From positions 1-14,234 of the forward strand of contig JAZSFK010000040.1 in NCBI GenBank assembly GCA_045532175.1: a DNA stretch of 14,234 bases. The letters are read 5' to 3'. Shown piece by piece: positions 1 through 7,206 of the stretch. Each line of letters starts with the position of its first letter. The first letter of the stretch is position 1. The notes under the pieces were generated by a model. That model had not been told where the DNA came from. It searched no databases and saw only the letters and a program-made list of their open reading frames with translations. The translations under genes and the position numbers were made by a program. The stretch is from Fimenecus sp045532175. GTDB taxonomy: Bacteria > Bacillota > Clostridia > Oscillospirales > Acutalibacteraceae.

Positions 1-1
1 T

Positions 2-676
2 GTTCTTACTGAAAAATGGGTAAACCTTCGCGGACTTTCAGTAGTGTCTGTTGCAATCAATTCAATTACAGCACCTAAAGAAGACGAAGATATGATAAAA
101 CAGCTTCAAAGAAATGCTGTTATGCGTGACCCGACAATGGCTGCTGCAACACTCGTTGGTGCTCAGGCTCAGGCTATGCAGGATGCTGCAAAGAATGAAG
201 CAGGTGCTATGACAGGCTTTATGGGTATGGGTATGGCGATGAATGCAGGTGGCGGCATGAATGCACAGAACCTTTTTGCAATGGGACAGCAACAAGCTGT
301 GCAGCAGGCACCTGTACAGAATGGTTGGAGCTGTTCTTGCGGTAATACAGTTTCGGGCAATTTCTGTCCTAACTGTGGTGCAAAGAAACCTGAACCTAAA
401 CCTGCGGGAGATGGTTGGAAATGCTCCTGCGGTGCAACAGCAACCGGAAAATTCTGTCCTGAATGCGGTTCACCAAAGCCTGCTGACGACGGGTGGACTT
501 GTTCATGCGGTGCAATAAATAAAGGCAAATTCTGTCAGAATTGCGGTAGTCAGAAACCGGCCGGTGCACCTCTTTATCAATGTGATAAATGTGGTTGGAA
601 ACCCGTTGACCCACACAATCCACCAAAATTCTGTCCTGAATGTGGCGACATTTTTGATGTTAACGATACTAAATAA
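2..676 (+). CDS. SPFH/band-7 domain protein with multiple C-terminal zinc ribbons (3' part only)
   Basis: The reading frame is open from base 2, so the gene enters from outside the window; the GTG at 44 is an internal valine codon, not a convincing start. The first visible residues (KWVNLRGLSVVSVAINSI, then a TAPKEDEDMIKQLQRNAVMRD block) match the end of the SPFH domain in the family once annotated as virion core protein YdjI-like. A Met/Gly/Ala/Gln-rich linker follows (about 180-300). Then come three near-identical zinc ribbons, each of the form W-x-C-x-C-G...F-C-x-x-C-G (about 325-385, 413-475, 494-553), and a fourth rubredoxin-like CxxCGW...CPECG pair (about 577-650). SPFH proteins form oligomeric membrane-associated rings; the ribbons probably bind zinc and mediate protein contacts. 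The next gene follows after 18 bases with a good ribosome site, so the two are likely cotranscribed. Family assignment is confident; function is unknown. Confidence 0.85.
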   Translation, partial: VLTEKWVNLRGLSVVSVAINSITAPKEDEDMIKQLQRNAVMRDPTMAAATLVGAQAQAMQDAAKNEAGAMTGFMGMGMAMNAGGGMNAQNLFAMGQQQAVQQAPVQNGWSCSCGNTVSGNFCPNCGAKKPEPKPAGDGWKCSCGATATGKFCPECGSPKPADDGWTCSCGAINKGKFCQNCGSQKPAGAPLYQCDKCGWKPVDPHNPPKFCPECGDIFDVNDTK

Positions 677-694
677 TATTGGGAGGAAAAGATA

Positions 695-1735
695 ATGGGA
701 CTTTTTGATAAAAAATTTTGTGACATCTGTGGTGAAAAAATTGGTCTTTTAGGTAACAGAAAACTTGAAGACGGAAATATGTGTAAGGATTGTGCAAAGA
801 AACTTTCACCTTTCTTCAGCGAAAGAAGAAGTTCAACTGTTGACGAAATCAAACAACAGCTTGCATACAGAGAACAGAACAAGCAGATTCTTGCCGGCTT
901 TTCACCGATGTTCACCTTTGGTGAAGATGATAAAATCTACATTGACCCGATGAAGCAGAGCTTTGTTGTTTCACGCCGTAATCCCGGAAGCTGGAGTGAC
1001 GAGAATCCTGATGTTATCCCTCTTTCAAGTGTTACCGGCTGTAATCTCAGAATTGATGAAGACCGTGAAGAAATTTACACACAGGGTAAAGACGGAGAAA
1101 GAGTAAGCTACAATCCGCCGAGATATAAGTTTACTTATGATTTCTATATCGACATCAATGTAAACAATCCTTATTTCGACGAAATTACTGCAAGACTCAA
1201 TGACAGCGATGTTGAGGGTATGGGCACAATGGAATATAACCGTTATCAGCAGACTGCACAGCAGGTTATAAACAACCTCACACAAAACGGTAATGCAGGA
1301 ATGAATAATGGCTTTAATCAACCAATGAATAACGGTTACAACCAGCCGATGAATAACGGCTATAATCAGCCAATGAACAATGGTTATAACCAACCTATGA
1401 ATAACGGCTATAATCAGCCAATGAACAACGGTTACAACCAACCTATGAACAATGGCTACAATCAACCAATGAACAACGGTTACAACCAACCTATGAACAA
1501 TGGCTACAATCAACCTATGAATAACGGCTATAATCAACCGATGAACAACGGTTATAACCAACCAATGAATAACGGTTATAATCAGCCTATGAATAACGGA
1601 TATAACCAGCAACCGGCTTATGGTCAGCCTGTTCAACCGCAAGCACCTGTATCCCAAGCTTGGGTTTGCCCCGCTTGTAATGCTACAAATGAGGGTGGCA
1701 GATTCTGTATGGCTTGTGGTACACCACGTGGATAA
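695..1735 (+). CDS. DUF4428 domain protein with 13 octapeptide repeats and C-terminal zinc ribbon
   Basis: This 346-residue protein starts at an ATG preceded by GGGAGG (681-686). Residues 1-35 carry a treble-clef-like DUF4428 domain with metal-binding pairs C9/C12 and C30/C33 and the motif CGEKIGLLGNRKL. Residues about 70-175 form a beta-rich region that may be a PH-like fold (inferred from the strand-like pattern only). Residues 203-306 are thirteen copies of MNNGYNQP, low-complexity and probably disordered, and the protein ends in a zinc ribbon (C325/C328/C338/C341) resembling the ribbons of the preceding SPFH protein. No signal peptide or membrane span is visible, so it is probably cytoplasmic, perhaps bound to the membrane face through its MGLFD start or through the SPFH partner. 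A downstream mini-gene starts 3 bases after its stop. The domain call is strong; the biochemical role is unknown. Confidence 0.85.
   Translation: MGLFDKKFCDICGEKIGLLGNRKLEDGNMCKDCAKKLSPFFSERRSSTVDEIKQQLAYREQNKQILAGFSPMFTFGEDDKIYIDPMKQSFVVSRRNPGSWSDENPDVIPLSSVTGCNLRIDEDREEIYTQGKDGERVSYNPPRYKFTYDFYIDINVNNPYFDEITARLNDSDVEGMGTMEYNRYQQTAQQVINNLTQNGNAGMNNGFNQPMNNGYNQPMNNGYNQPMNNGYNQPMNNGYNQPMNNGYNQPMNNGYNQPMNNGYNQPMNNGYNQPMNNGYNQPMNNGYNQPMNNGYNQPMNNGYNQQPAYGQPVQPQAPVSQAWVCPACNATNEGGRFCMACGTPRG
1301..1612 (+). repeat. Coding tandem repeat, 13 x 24 bp
   Basis: Thirteen contiguous 24-base units encode MNNGYNQP (first unit has Phe for Tyr, last ends QQ). There are no insertions or deletions. Almost all differences among units are synonymous: Asn AAT/AAC, Gly GGC/GGT/GGA, Tyr TAT/TAC, Gln CAA/CAG, Pro CCA/CCT/CCG. 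Units 2-9 alternate strictly between a GGT...AAC type and a GGC...AAT type, so the visible higher-order period is 48 bp. Confidence 0.97.
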
Positions 1736-1738
1736 ATA

Positions 1739-1909
1739 ATGAAAAATAAAATTATACTCGCAATAATTATCATTCTTGTAATCGTTTTAATCGGAGTAAT
1801 ATACTACGTGAAAAATGTAATGATTGTCCGTGATAAAGACGGAATGGTCTATAAACCCAAAAATCCGGTTATTATGAATGATAAAAATTCTGATAAAGGA
1901 GATGATTGA
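1739..1909 (+). CDS. Small single-span membrane protein, 56 aa
   Basis: An ATG lies 3 bases after the stop of the DUF4428 gene and opens a 56-residue frame ending at TGA 1907-1909. After MKNK comes a strongly hydrophobic stretch of Ile/Leu/Val (residues 5-23), then a charged tail rich in Lys and Asp. Two lysines before the span and mostly hydrophilic residues after it fit a single-span membrane protein; orientation cannot be fixed from the sequence. There is no strong ribosome site of its own, so translation is probably coupled to the upstream gene. The ribosome site of the next gene (AAAGGAG, 1895-1901) lies inside its 3' end. I do not recognise a family. The placement, good hydrophobic profile and seamless operon fit support it as a real gene. 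Confidence 0.7.
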   Translation: MKNKIILAIIIILVIVLIGVIYYVKNVMIVRDKDGMVYKPKNPVIMNDKNSDKGDD

Positions 1910-1911
1910 CA

Positions 1912-2982
1912 GTGCCAACAATTACCGAACAAAAATGTCCTTGTTGTGGCGGCGGAGTACAGTTTGACGCAGGTGCACAAAAACTGAAATGTCCCTATTG
2001 TGAAACTGAATTTGAAATTAATCAGTTAAATCAAGAAACTACTGACAATGTTGATTCAATAAACTGGTCTGCACAGGATAATCAATGGTCATCGGGTGAA
2101 ACTGACGGAATGAATGTTTATTCCTGTCAGTCTTGCGGTGGCGAAATAATTGCTGACAGTACAACAGGTGCTTCAAAATGTCCGTACTGTGACAATCCTG
2201 TAGTAATGAAAGGTCAGTTTTCAGGTGCTTTGCGTCCCGATTTGGTTATTCCTTTCAAGCTTGACAAAAAAGCCGCCAAGGAAGCATTGAAAAAGCATTT
2301 TGCTGATAAAAAGTTCGTTCCTAAAGCATTTCTTGACAATAACAGAATAGAAGAAATCAAAGGTGTTTATGTTCCTCATTGGCTTTTCACCTGTGATGCA
2401 GTAGGAAATGCCAATTTCAAGGCAACAAAGGAAAGACGATGGTCTGATAACAATTACAATTATAAGGAAACATCATATTACGATGTTTACAGAAGCGGAA
2501 ATGTAGGCTTTGACAATGTTCCTGTTGACGGTTCAACAAAAATGGCAGATGACCTTATGGAATCCGTAGAACCATTTGATTTGTCACAGGCAGCTGACTT
2601 CAACACAGCATATTTGGCAGGTAATCTTGCAGATAAATATGATGTTACAGCGGAAGAAAGCATGAACAGAGCGAATGAGAGAATCCGTACAAGTGTAGGA
2701 GATGCACTTGCAGAAACCGTAAAAGGATATGACTCAATAGATTCACGTGTTGTTAATATGAATATTGCAAACGGATTTTATAAATATGCTCTTTATCCCG
2801 TGTGGATTCTCAACACATCGTGGAACGGTGAAAAATTCACTTTTGCAATGAACGGTCAGACAGGTAAGTTTGTAGGTAATCTTCCTACAGATAAAAAAGC
2901 TGTTGTGATGGCATCTTTGTTACTGGGTGCAGGAATAAGTGCAGTTTTATGTGGCTTGTCATTCCTGCTCGGATGGCTTTAA
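1912..2982 (+). CDS. TFIIB-type double zinc-ribbon protein with C-terminal membrane segment
   Basis: I chose GTG 1912 because AAAGGAG (1895-1901) is 10 bases upstream and the protein then starts MPTITEQKCPCCGG; a TTG at 1906 is possible but too close to that site. It gives 356 residues. Two zinc ribbons are visible: C9/C12/C27/C30 and C72/C75/C90/C93, each ending CPYC. The middle (about 105-325) is a mixed region containing the conserved-looking stretches IPFKLDKKAAKEAL and GVYVPHWLF. The last 25 residues form a hydrophobic segment suited to tail-anchoring. Such proteins are often mislabelled as PriA helicase or RNA polymerase subunit P because of the ribbon; there is no helicase or polymerase domain here. 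It belongs to the family commonly found beside SPFH and TPM genes in Clostridia. Cellular role is unknown; the membrane tail and the neighbours suggest a membrane-associated complex. Confidence 0.82.
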   Translation: MPTITEQKCPCCGGGVQFDAGAQKLKCPYCETEFEINQLNQETTDNVDSINWSAQDNQWSSGETDGMNVYSCQSCGGEIIADSTTGASKCPYCDNPVVMKGQFSGALRPDLVIPFKLDKKAAKEALKKHFADKKFVPKAFLDNNRIEEIKGVYVPHWLFTCDAVGNANFKATKERRWSDNNYNYKETSYYDVYRSGNVGFDNVPVDGSTKMADDLMESVEPFDLSQAADFNTAYLAGNLADKYDVTAEESMNRANERIRTSVGDALAETVKGYDSIDSRVVNMNIANGFYKYALYPVWILNTSWNGEKFTFAMNGQTGKFVGNLPTDKKAVVMASLLLGAGISAVLCGLSFLLGWL

Positions 2983-2995
2983 GGAGGTGTCGGAT

Positions 2996-3712
2996 ATGAT
3001 TAAAAAATTACTGACTATTTTCCTTATTACTGCAATTTGTATCTGTTCGTCAATTTCAGTTTCGGCATATACTGAACAGTATGTTTTTGATTATGAAAAT
3101 GCACTTTCCTATGACGAGATTCAAGAATTGGAAAGCACAGCCGAGCAGATTGAAAACGAATACGGTTACTGTGTAATGTTCTGTATCACAGACGAAGAAA
3201 CAAATGAAAACTACGCGCAGAACATTTATGATACATACACAGACAATGAAAACGGTATTATTTTCGTTCACAATACAGAAAGCGAAATGTATCACTACTA
3301 TGTAACCGAATCTGCAAATTCAACATTTGATTTAATAAAAATGCAGGATGCCTATGATTCAAACAACAGTTACTTTGGTGGTATAGAGGATTTCTACACA
3401 GTTGTTGAAAACTCGTTGAGTTACGATGATGCTGAAATAAAGAATACTGACGCAGATGTATATACAACGGGTAATAAAACAGACAGCAGTAAAAGCCCTG
3501 TAAAAACAATCGTTCTCTGCATTGTAGTAGGTATGGCTATGGGCTTTATTATCATTCTTGCCATAGCATCAAAAAACAAGTCTGTGAGAATGCAGAAAAA
3601 TGCAACAATATATACAAGACCGGGAAGTTTTGTTGTAACAGGCAGTTATGATAATTTCCTTTATAAAAATCTCGTTAAAACACCAAAACCAAAGCAGGAA
3701 AACAAAAAATAA
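2996..3712 (+). CDS. TPM-domain (YgcG-like) secreted/anchored protein
   Basis: ATG 2996 follows an excellent AAGGAGGTG site (2981-2989) that overlaps the previous stop, so the upstream in-frame GTG at 2939 is rejected. The 238-residue product has a signal peptide (MIKKLLTIFLITAICICSSIS, likely cleaved after VSA at residue 24). A TPM-type domain follows (about 25-150), with YVFDYENALSYDEIQELES and a later NGIIFVHN segment typical of the fold. A hydrophobic span sits at about residues 170-191, and a basic cytoplasmic tail ends with PKPKQENKK. TPM domains (TLP18.3/Psb32/MOLO-1 group) are extracytoplasmic, linked in other systems to photosystem repair, receptor assembly and membrane-stress loci. 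It probably acts as the outside-facing part of the SPFH/zinc-ribbon cluster. The domain is somewhat diverged, so the call is good but not certain. Confidence 0.75.
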   Translation: MIKKLLTIFLITAICICSSISVSAYTEQYVFDYENALSYDEIQELESTAEQIENEYGYCVMFCITDEETNENYAQNIYDTYTDNENGIIFVHNTESEMYHYYVTESANSTFDLIKMQDAYDSNNSYFGGIEDFYTVVENSLSYDDAEIKNTDADVYTTGNKTDSSKSPVKTIVLCIVVGMAMGFIIILAIASKNKSVRMQKNATIYTRPGSFVVTGSYDNFLYKNLVKTPKPKQENKK

Positions 3713-3738
3713 ATGTTAATCTTTAAGGAGGGTTACCA

Positions 3739-4350
3739 ATGGGACTTTTTGATTCACTTAAAAGGCAGGCAGAATCTACAATCAAAAGAGAGGTTTCGCA
3801 AGGAATAAACAAAGCAGTGTACAATGCTGCTCAATCTGTTGCTAAAGGAAGAAATAATACTGATGCTTTCACCTTTGCATCACTTCCCACAAATGTTGCT
3901 GAACTTCAAGCTCTTCCTGAATCAAGTCTTGATTCTGCTTTTAAAACAACAGCACTTACTCTTGCGGTTTTGTGCAATTACGAGCACAATCCTGATGCCA
4001 CAATAGAAATGCTGGGTTTCCTTAAAGGTCCCGGTGAAGTCAGCGGATTTGAAAAGCAATTTATCAAAGAACACCTTGGTTCTGAGGGCTATAAAGCACG
4101 TTCATTTTTTGAAGGTGCAACTCCACAGAACAGCTACAAACCAAATGTTCCTTATAAAATAACAGTTATTGAAAATCCGTATTCTTTTGATAATGAAAAC
4201 TGGGCAACACTCTATGTTCAGAGTGGTGGTGCGGATAATCCAAGACCAATGAAGCTTCGCAAGAAGCCTTCAACAGGACAATGGTTCCTTGTTGAAATTC
4301 AATGTCTTGCAGATATACGTGTGCCTGTAGAGGAAGACCCTTGGGCATAA
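3739..4350 (+). CDS. Uncharacterised 203-aa protein (resembles DUF6935 family)
   Basis: The ATG is preceded by AAGGAGGG at 3725-3732. The product begins MGLFDSLKRQAESTIKREVS, an amphipathic N-terminal helix with the same first five residues as the DUF4428 protein of this cluster. It has no signal peptide, membrane span or cysteine-based metal site. The central part (about 45-125) is helical with the phrase LALTLAVLCNYEHNPDATIEMLGFLKGP-like in layout (actual residues about 73-95). The C-terminal part (about 130-203) is beta-rich and ends VEEDPWA. From memory this resembles proteins labelled DUF6935, but I cannot verify that here. It sits between the TPM and lipoprotein genes, 26 bases from the former and 20 from the latter, so it is likely part of the same operon. 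A cytoplasmic or membrane-peripheral adaptor is a reasonable guess only. Confidence 0.72.
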   Translation: MGLFDSLKRQAESTIKREVSQGINKAVYNAAQSVAKGRNNTDAFTFASLPTNVAELQALPESSLDSAFKTTALTLAVLCNYEHNPDATIEMLGFLKGPGEVSGFEKQFIKEHLGSEGYKARSFFEGATPQNSYKPNVPYKITVIENPYSFDNENWATLYVQSGGADNPRPMKLRKKPSTGQWFLVEIQCLADIRVPVEEDPWA

Positions 4351-4370
4351 AAAGTAAAGGAGATAATATT

Positions 4371-5795
4371 ATGAAAAAAATATTTGCAATTATTCTTGCA
4401 TGCTTAATGGTGTTTTCACTTGCAGCTTGCAGTGATAAAAACCCTGATAAACCAAACGATGCAAAACAGCCTTCAGGCGATGCGGACATCACAACCTCGT
4501 TCTTTGAGATTAGACTCAGTGACGGTTGGAAAAATATCGAAGAAGACCTCAAGAATGAAGAAGAATACTCCAAAGCGGTTCTTCAGGTGCTTGACCCCGA
4601 AGATGAAGAGTATTATTTAATCGAGGCAACAATCAGCGTTGAGATTGACGAACCTTACGATTTCCGTGAAGACCTTGTTTATTACGGCTTCAACCAGTAT
4701 GAATATGAAGTGAATAAGGCTTATGAAACCGTTAAAATCGGCGGCGTTGACCTTCTTAAATATGATGACGGAGAAGAAACTCTCGTTTATTTTAACCGTA
4801 TTGAAGGTGCAAACGCAACGGTTTATGTCAAGTTTGACGCAACTGACATCAAAGATGCTCATATTCAGGCACTTCTCGACGGCATAACATTTAATATTAA
4901 GGATATAGGTAACGAAGATGGTCCTTGGGAATGGGAAGGAACACCTTTCTCTGCAACAGATAAGAGTGTAACGGCAGGTTCATTAAATATACAGTCAAAA
5001 TGGATAAAACCTGATGAGCACATTTCAACATATGAAACTTTTGACCATTCAGTTGCAGCCGTTGGCAACAATATTTATCTTCTTGTTGACGGTGAATTGA
5101 GAAAATGTGTATTGGTGGACGGAACATTAGCCTTCGATAAAGTAATAGAGCTTCCTGAAGATGATTATGAAAGTGTTGAAGCAACAAGTGACGGCACACT
5201 CTGGCTCAGCGGCTCAATGAATGACATTCTCTGCATTAAAAATGACAAAGTTACAGCAACTTATGAAGATATTGACAATCTCGCAATGCATCCGTCAGGA
5301 AATTGGGGTATTAACTACTTTACATCAAGTGAATGCAGCAAAGTAACATTCAACGGTGATTCATACACTTCTGTCCCAATGAACTTTAAAGAAGTTGAAA
5401 CAATTATGCATCTCAATGTTGACCAAAACAACATATATGTATGCGGTAGTGCAGCAGATGACAGCGGACATAAGGTTTTCGTTTACAGTACAGATGGCAA
5501 ATTACAGAAAACATTGTGTGATGCCGAAGGCGAAGGACTTGGCAGTATCACATTTATGGCAAAGAGTGCAAACGGATATATCGGATTTGACGGAAATATG
5601 AGAGATGTACTTCTTTGGGACAACAGCGGTAAGTTTGTTGCTGAAATCTCTGACGGAGATTTGTTCAGCACAAATTATCCTTGGTTCTGCAATTCAGCAT
5701 TACTCTCTGACGGTAGTATCATCACAATTATGACAGAAGAACGTGAAGACAAATCAGCAACAGAGCTTGTTGTATTTACAGTTAAAGGATTTTAA
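4371..5795 (+). CDS. Lipoprotein with possible beta-propeller C-terminal part
   Basis: ATG 4371 has AAAGGAG at 4356-4362 and gives a clean lipoprotein signal peptide: MKKIFAIILACLMVFSLAAC with lipobox LAAC and lipidated Cys20. The in-frame ATG at 4302 lies inside the preceding gene and would bury the signal, so it is rejected. The 474-residue product has an acidic Asp/Glu-rich N-terminal domain (about 40-170) and, from about residue 220, repeated short patterns such as VAAVGNNIYLLVDG, ATSDGTLWLSGS, NNIYVCGSA and LLSDGSIITIM. Strand-turn-strand units of this kind suggest a beta-propeller, which is inferred from pattern, not proven. It would be anchored to the outer face of the cytoplasmic membrane. 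The next gene starts on the last base of its stop codon. I do not recognise a named family. Confidence 0.78.
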   Translation: MKKIFAIILACLMVFSLAACSDKNPDKPNDAKQPSGDADITTSFFEIRLSDGWKNIEEDLKNEEEYSKAVLQVLDPEDEEYYLIEATISVEIDEPYDFREDLVYYGFNQYEYEVNKAYETVKIGGVDLLKYDDGEETLVYFNRIEGANATVYVKFDATDIKDAHIQALLDGITFNIKDIGNEDGPWEWEGTPFSATDKSVTAGSLNIQSKWIKPDEHISTYETFDHSVAAVGNNIYLLVDGELRKCVLVDGTLAFDKVIELPEDDYESVEATSDGTLWLSGSMNDILCIKNDKVTATYEDIDNLAMHPSGNWGINYFTSSECSKVTFNGDSYTSVPMNFKEVETIMHLNVDQNNIYVCGSAADDSGHKVFVYSTDGKLQKTLCDAEGEGLGSITFMAKSANGYIGFDGNMRDVLLWDNSGKFVAEISDGDLFSTNYPWFCNSALLSDGSIITIMTEEREDKSATELVVFTVKGF

Positions 5796-7009
5796 TGAAT
5801 ATGGATAAGTTAAAAAGAATCCTTTGTGTTCTACTTTCATTATGTATCATAATCGGCTTTGCTTCTTGTAAAAAAGACAATCCCGATGGAAATGTAAAGG
5901 ACAATCCTTCAACAACGCAGACTTCCAATGAAAACACAAAGGATGAAATAAAATTTCTTTCTCTTAATAAGGAATACATTTCTCACTATGAGTGGTATGA
6001 AGATACTTCTACAATGCTCGTAAGAAGTGAGTATTCGGATGTTACTCTTGATAAATCTATGGAGAAACAATATCCCCTTCTTGCAAAAACTCTTGCTGAA
6101 ACCTCTGCTATGAGAAAACGAGCAATGGAAGACGAGAAGGATAATTACATTGCTTTTGCTACGGAAGATTTTAAAAAGGATAGCGAAAACTTTTCGACCT
6201 ATGTTTCAGCTCTTGATGTTCAGGTAAGACGTGCTGACAGTATTGCAGTAAGCATCCTTGAAGATTACAGTACAAAAGACTCACGTTCCTTCAACGGAAT
6301 CAATTATGATACCGAAAGCGGAAAAGAGCTTAGACTTGCAGATGTTCTTACGGACACTTCACAAATTCCTACAGTCGTTGAAAAGGAGATTATGAGCCGT
6401 ATAGGTGAAGATGATGAATCAGCCGGCGATACTGCTGTTGTTGAATATTTTAAGAATACTCCTGAGGACAGCATCACGTGGACTCTCGATTACAACGGTG
6501 TAACTTTCTATTTCAATTCGGGTGATATTGCACCAACCAATTTTGGTATTCAGGTTGTAACTGTAACCTTTGCAGAATATTCCGATTTGTTCAATGAAAA
6601 ATATACTGTTGTACCCGATGAATATGTCGTAAGTCTGCCTGTATCAGCACCGTTTTACAGCGATGCTGTGGGAAACAATGAAACAGATGAGATTATCGTT
6701 TCGGGTGATTATGATGATAACACCAAGTTTTATCATACCATCAGCGTAAATTCTGAAACCTCAGAGTATGAAATAGAGTGGTTTTCATATGTTGAACCAT
6801 ATTATGTCAGAACAGCAGACGGAAAAAGCTATGTTTGTGTTTTCAGCGTAAACAATGAAGAAGAGGGCAAAAACTTCACACTTAGTGTGTATGAACTCAA
6901 AAACGATAAAGCTAAACTCCTCAGCACTTCAAAAACAGGTTTGGATTGCATAGACGAAAATATTTTTGCCTTGCCCACTACCCCGTCGGAATTGTTGTCG
7001 ATTGGATAA
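5795..7009 (+). CDS. RsiV-like lipoprotein (DUF4163/DUF3298 type)
   Basis: The ATG shares one base with the preceding stop (TAATG), a classic coupling arrangement; a second in-frame ATG at 5801 is an alternative with better spacing from AAAGGA (5784-5789). The 404-residue product has a signal peptide ending FASC (Cys25), an acceptable though not ideal lipobox because position -3 is Phe. Residues about 50-175 match the layout of a DUF4163-like domain, and residues about 175-285 carry the DUF3298 signature region with FNGINYDTESGKELRLADVL. The same fold forms the extracytoplasmic half of anti-sigma factor RsiV, which binds lysozyme, and of PdaC. Here there is no transmembrane anti-sigma segment and no sigma factor nearby, so a sensing or ligand-binding role is inferred only. 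It is the last gene of the cluster; a hairpin starts 43 bases downstream. Confidence 0.78.
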   Translation: MNMDKLKRILCVLLSLCIIIGFASCKKDNPDGNVKDNPSTTQTSNENTKDEIKFLSLNKEYISHYEWYEDTSTMLVRSEYSDVTLDKSMEKQYPLLAKTLAETSAMRKRAMEDEKDNYIAFATEDFKKDSENFSTYVSALDVQVRRADSIAVSILEDYSTKDSRSFNGINYDTESGKELRLADVLTDTSQIPTVVEKEIMSRIGEDDESAGDTAVVEYFKNTPEDSITWTLDYNGVTFYFNSGDIAPTNFGIQVVTVTFAEYSDLFNEKYTVVPDEYVVSLPVSAPFYSDAVGNNETDEIIVSGDYDDNTKFYHTISVNSETSEYEIEWFSYVEPYYVRTADGKSYVCVFSVNNEEEGKNFTLSVYELKNDKAKLLSTSKTGLDCIDENIFALPTTPSELLSIG

Positions 7010-7052
7010 TAAAACTAATTGTTATCTAAGTTAGATTTAATACTTACTAAAA

Positions 7053-7101
7053 AAGCGTTGCATTTGGGAACTACCTATCCCCTCTTGCAACGCTTAATTC
7101 T
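7053..7101. terminator. Possible intrinsic terminator at end of the lipoprotein operon
   Basis: Hairpin 1 of repeat copy A is preceded by A-rich and followed by moderately T-rich sequence (TTAATTCTT), 43 bases past the stop of the preceding operon and between convergent genes. The T-tract is imperfect and the loop is long, so terminator function is tentative. Confidence 0.35.
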
Positions 7102-7181
7102 TGTAAATGGCTTAAATGCTATATAAAACAACGATACCACTATTGACCTGAATTGTATCAATAGTGGTATCTGATTTGGCA
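7053..7181 (+). repeat. Two-hairpin intergenic repeat, copy A
   Basis: This 129-base unit matches 9899-10027 without gaps. Hairpin 1 has perfect 10-bp arms AAGCGTTGCA (7053-7062) and TGCAACGCTT (7086-7095) with a 23-base loop. Hairpin 2 has perfect 14-bp arms GATACCACTATTGA (7133-7146) and TCAATAGTGGTATC (7158-7171) with an 11-base loop. Outside the first loop the two copies agree at 98 of 106 positions by my count. The loop agrees at only 7 of 23 in direct alignment, but 17 of 23 when one copy is reverse-complemented. It fills most of the gap between the lipoprotein operon and the convergent regulator gene. Confidence 0.9.
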
Positions 7182-7206
7182 AGTTCCATCGAAAAAGGTA
7201 TCCTGA

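Noticed and set aside
44..46. GTG as the start of the first gene
   Set aside because: The frame is open upstream to the window edge and the residues on both sides match the continuous SPFH family sequence; no ribosome site precedes it.
1301..1612. CRISPR-like array
   Set aside because: The 24-base units are contiguous with no spacers and are in frame within a coding gene; no cas genes are near.
1025..1657. A 210-residue minus-strand frame rich in Ile/Val/His repeats
   Set aside because: It is the antisense shadow of the MNNGYNQP repeat. The plus-strand frame has a ribosome site, zinc-binding cysteines at both ends and synonymous variation, which the minus frame lacks.
1912..2982. PriA helicase or RNA polymerase subunit P
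   Set aside because: These names arise from the zinc ribbon alone; no Walker motifs or helicase domain are present and the C-terminus is a membrane segment.
4166..4573. Minus-strand frame of 135 residues across the 203-aa gene and the lipoprotein start
   Set aside because: It overlaps two well-supported plus-strand genes with proper ribosome sites and a lipoprotein signal, and has no convincing start of its own.
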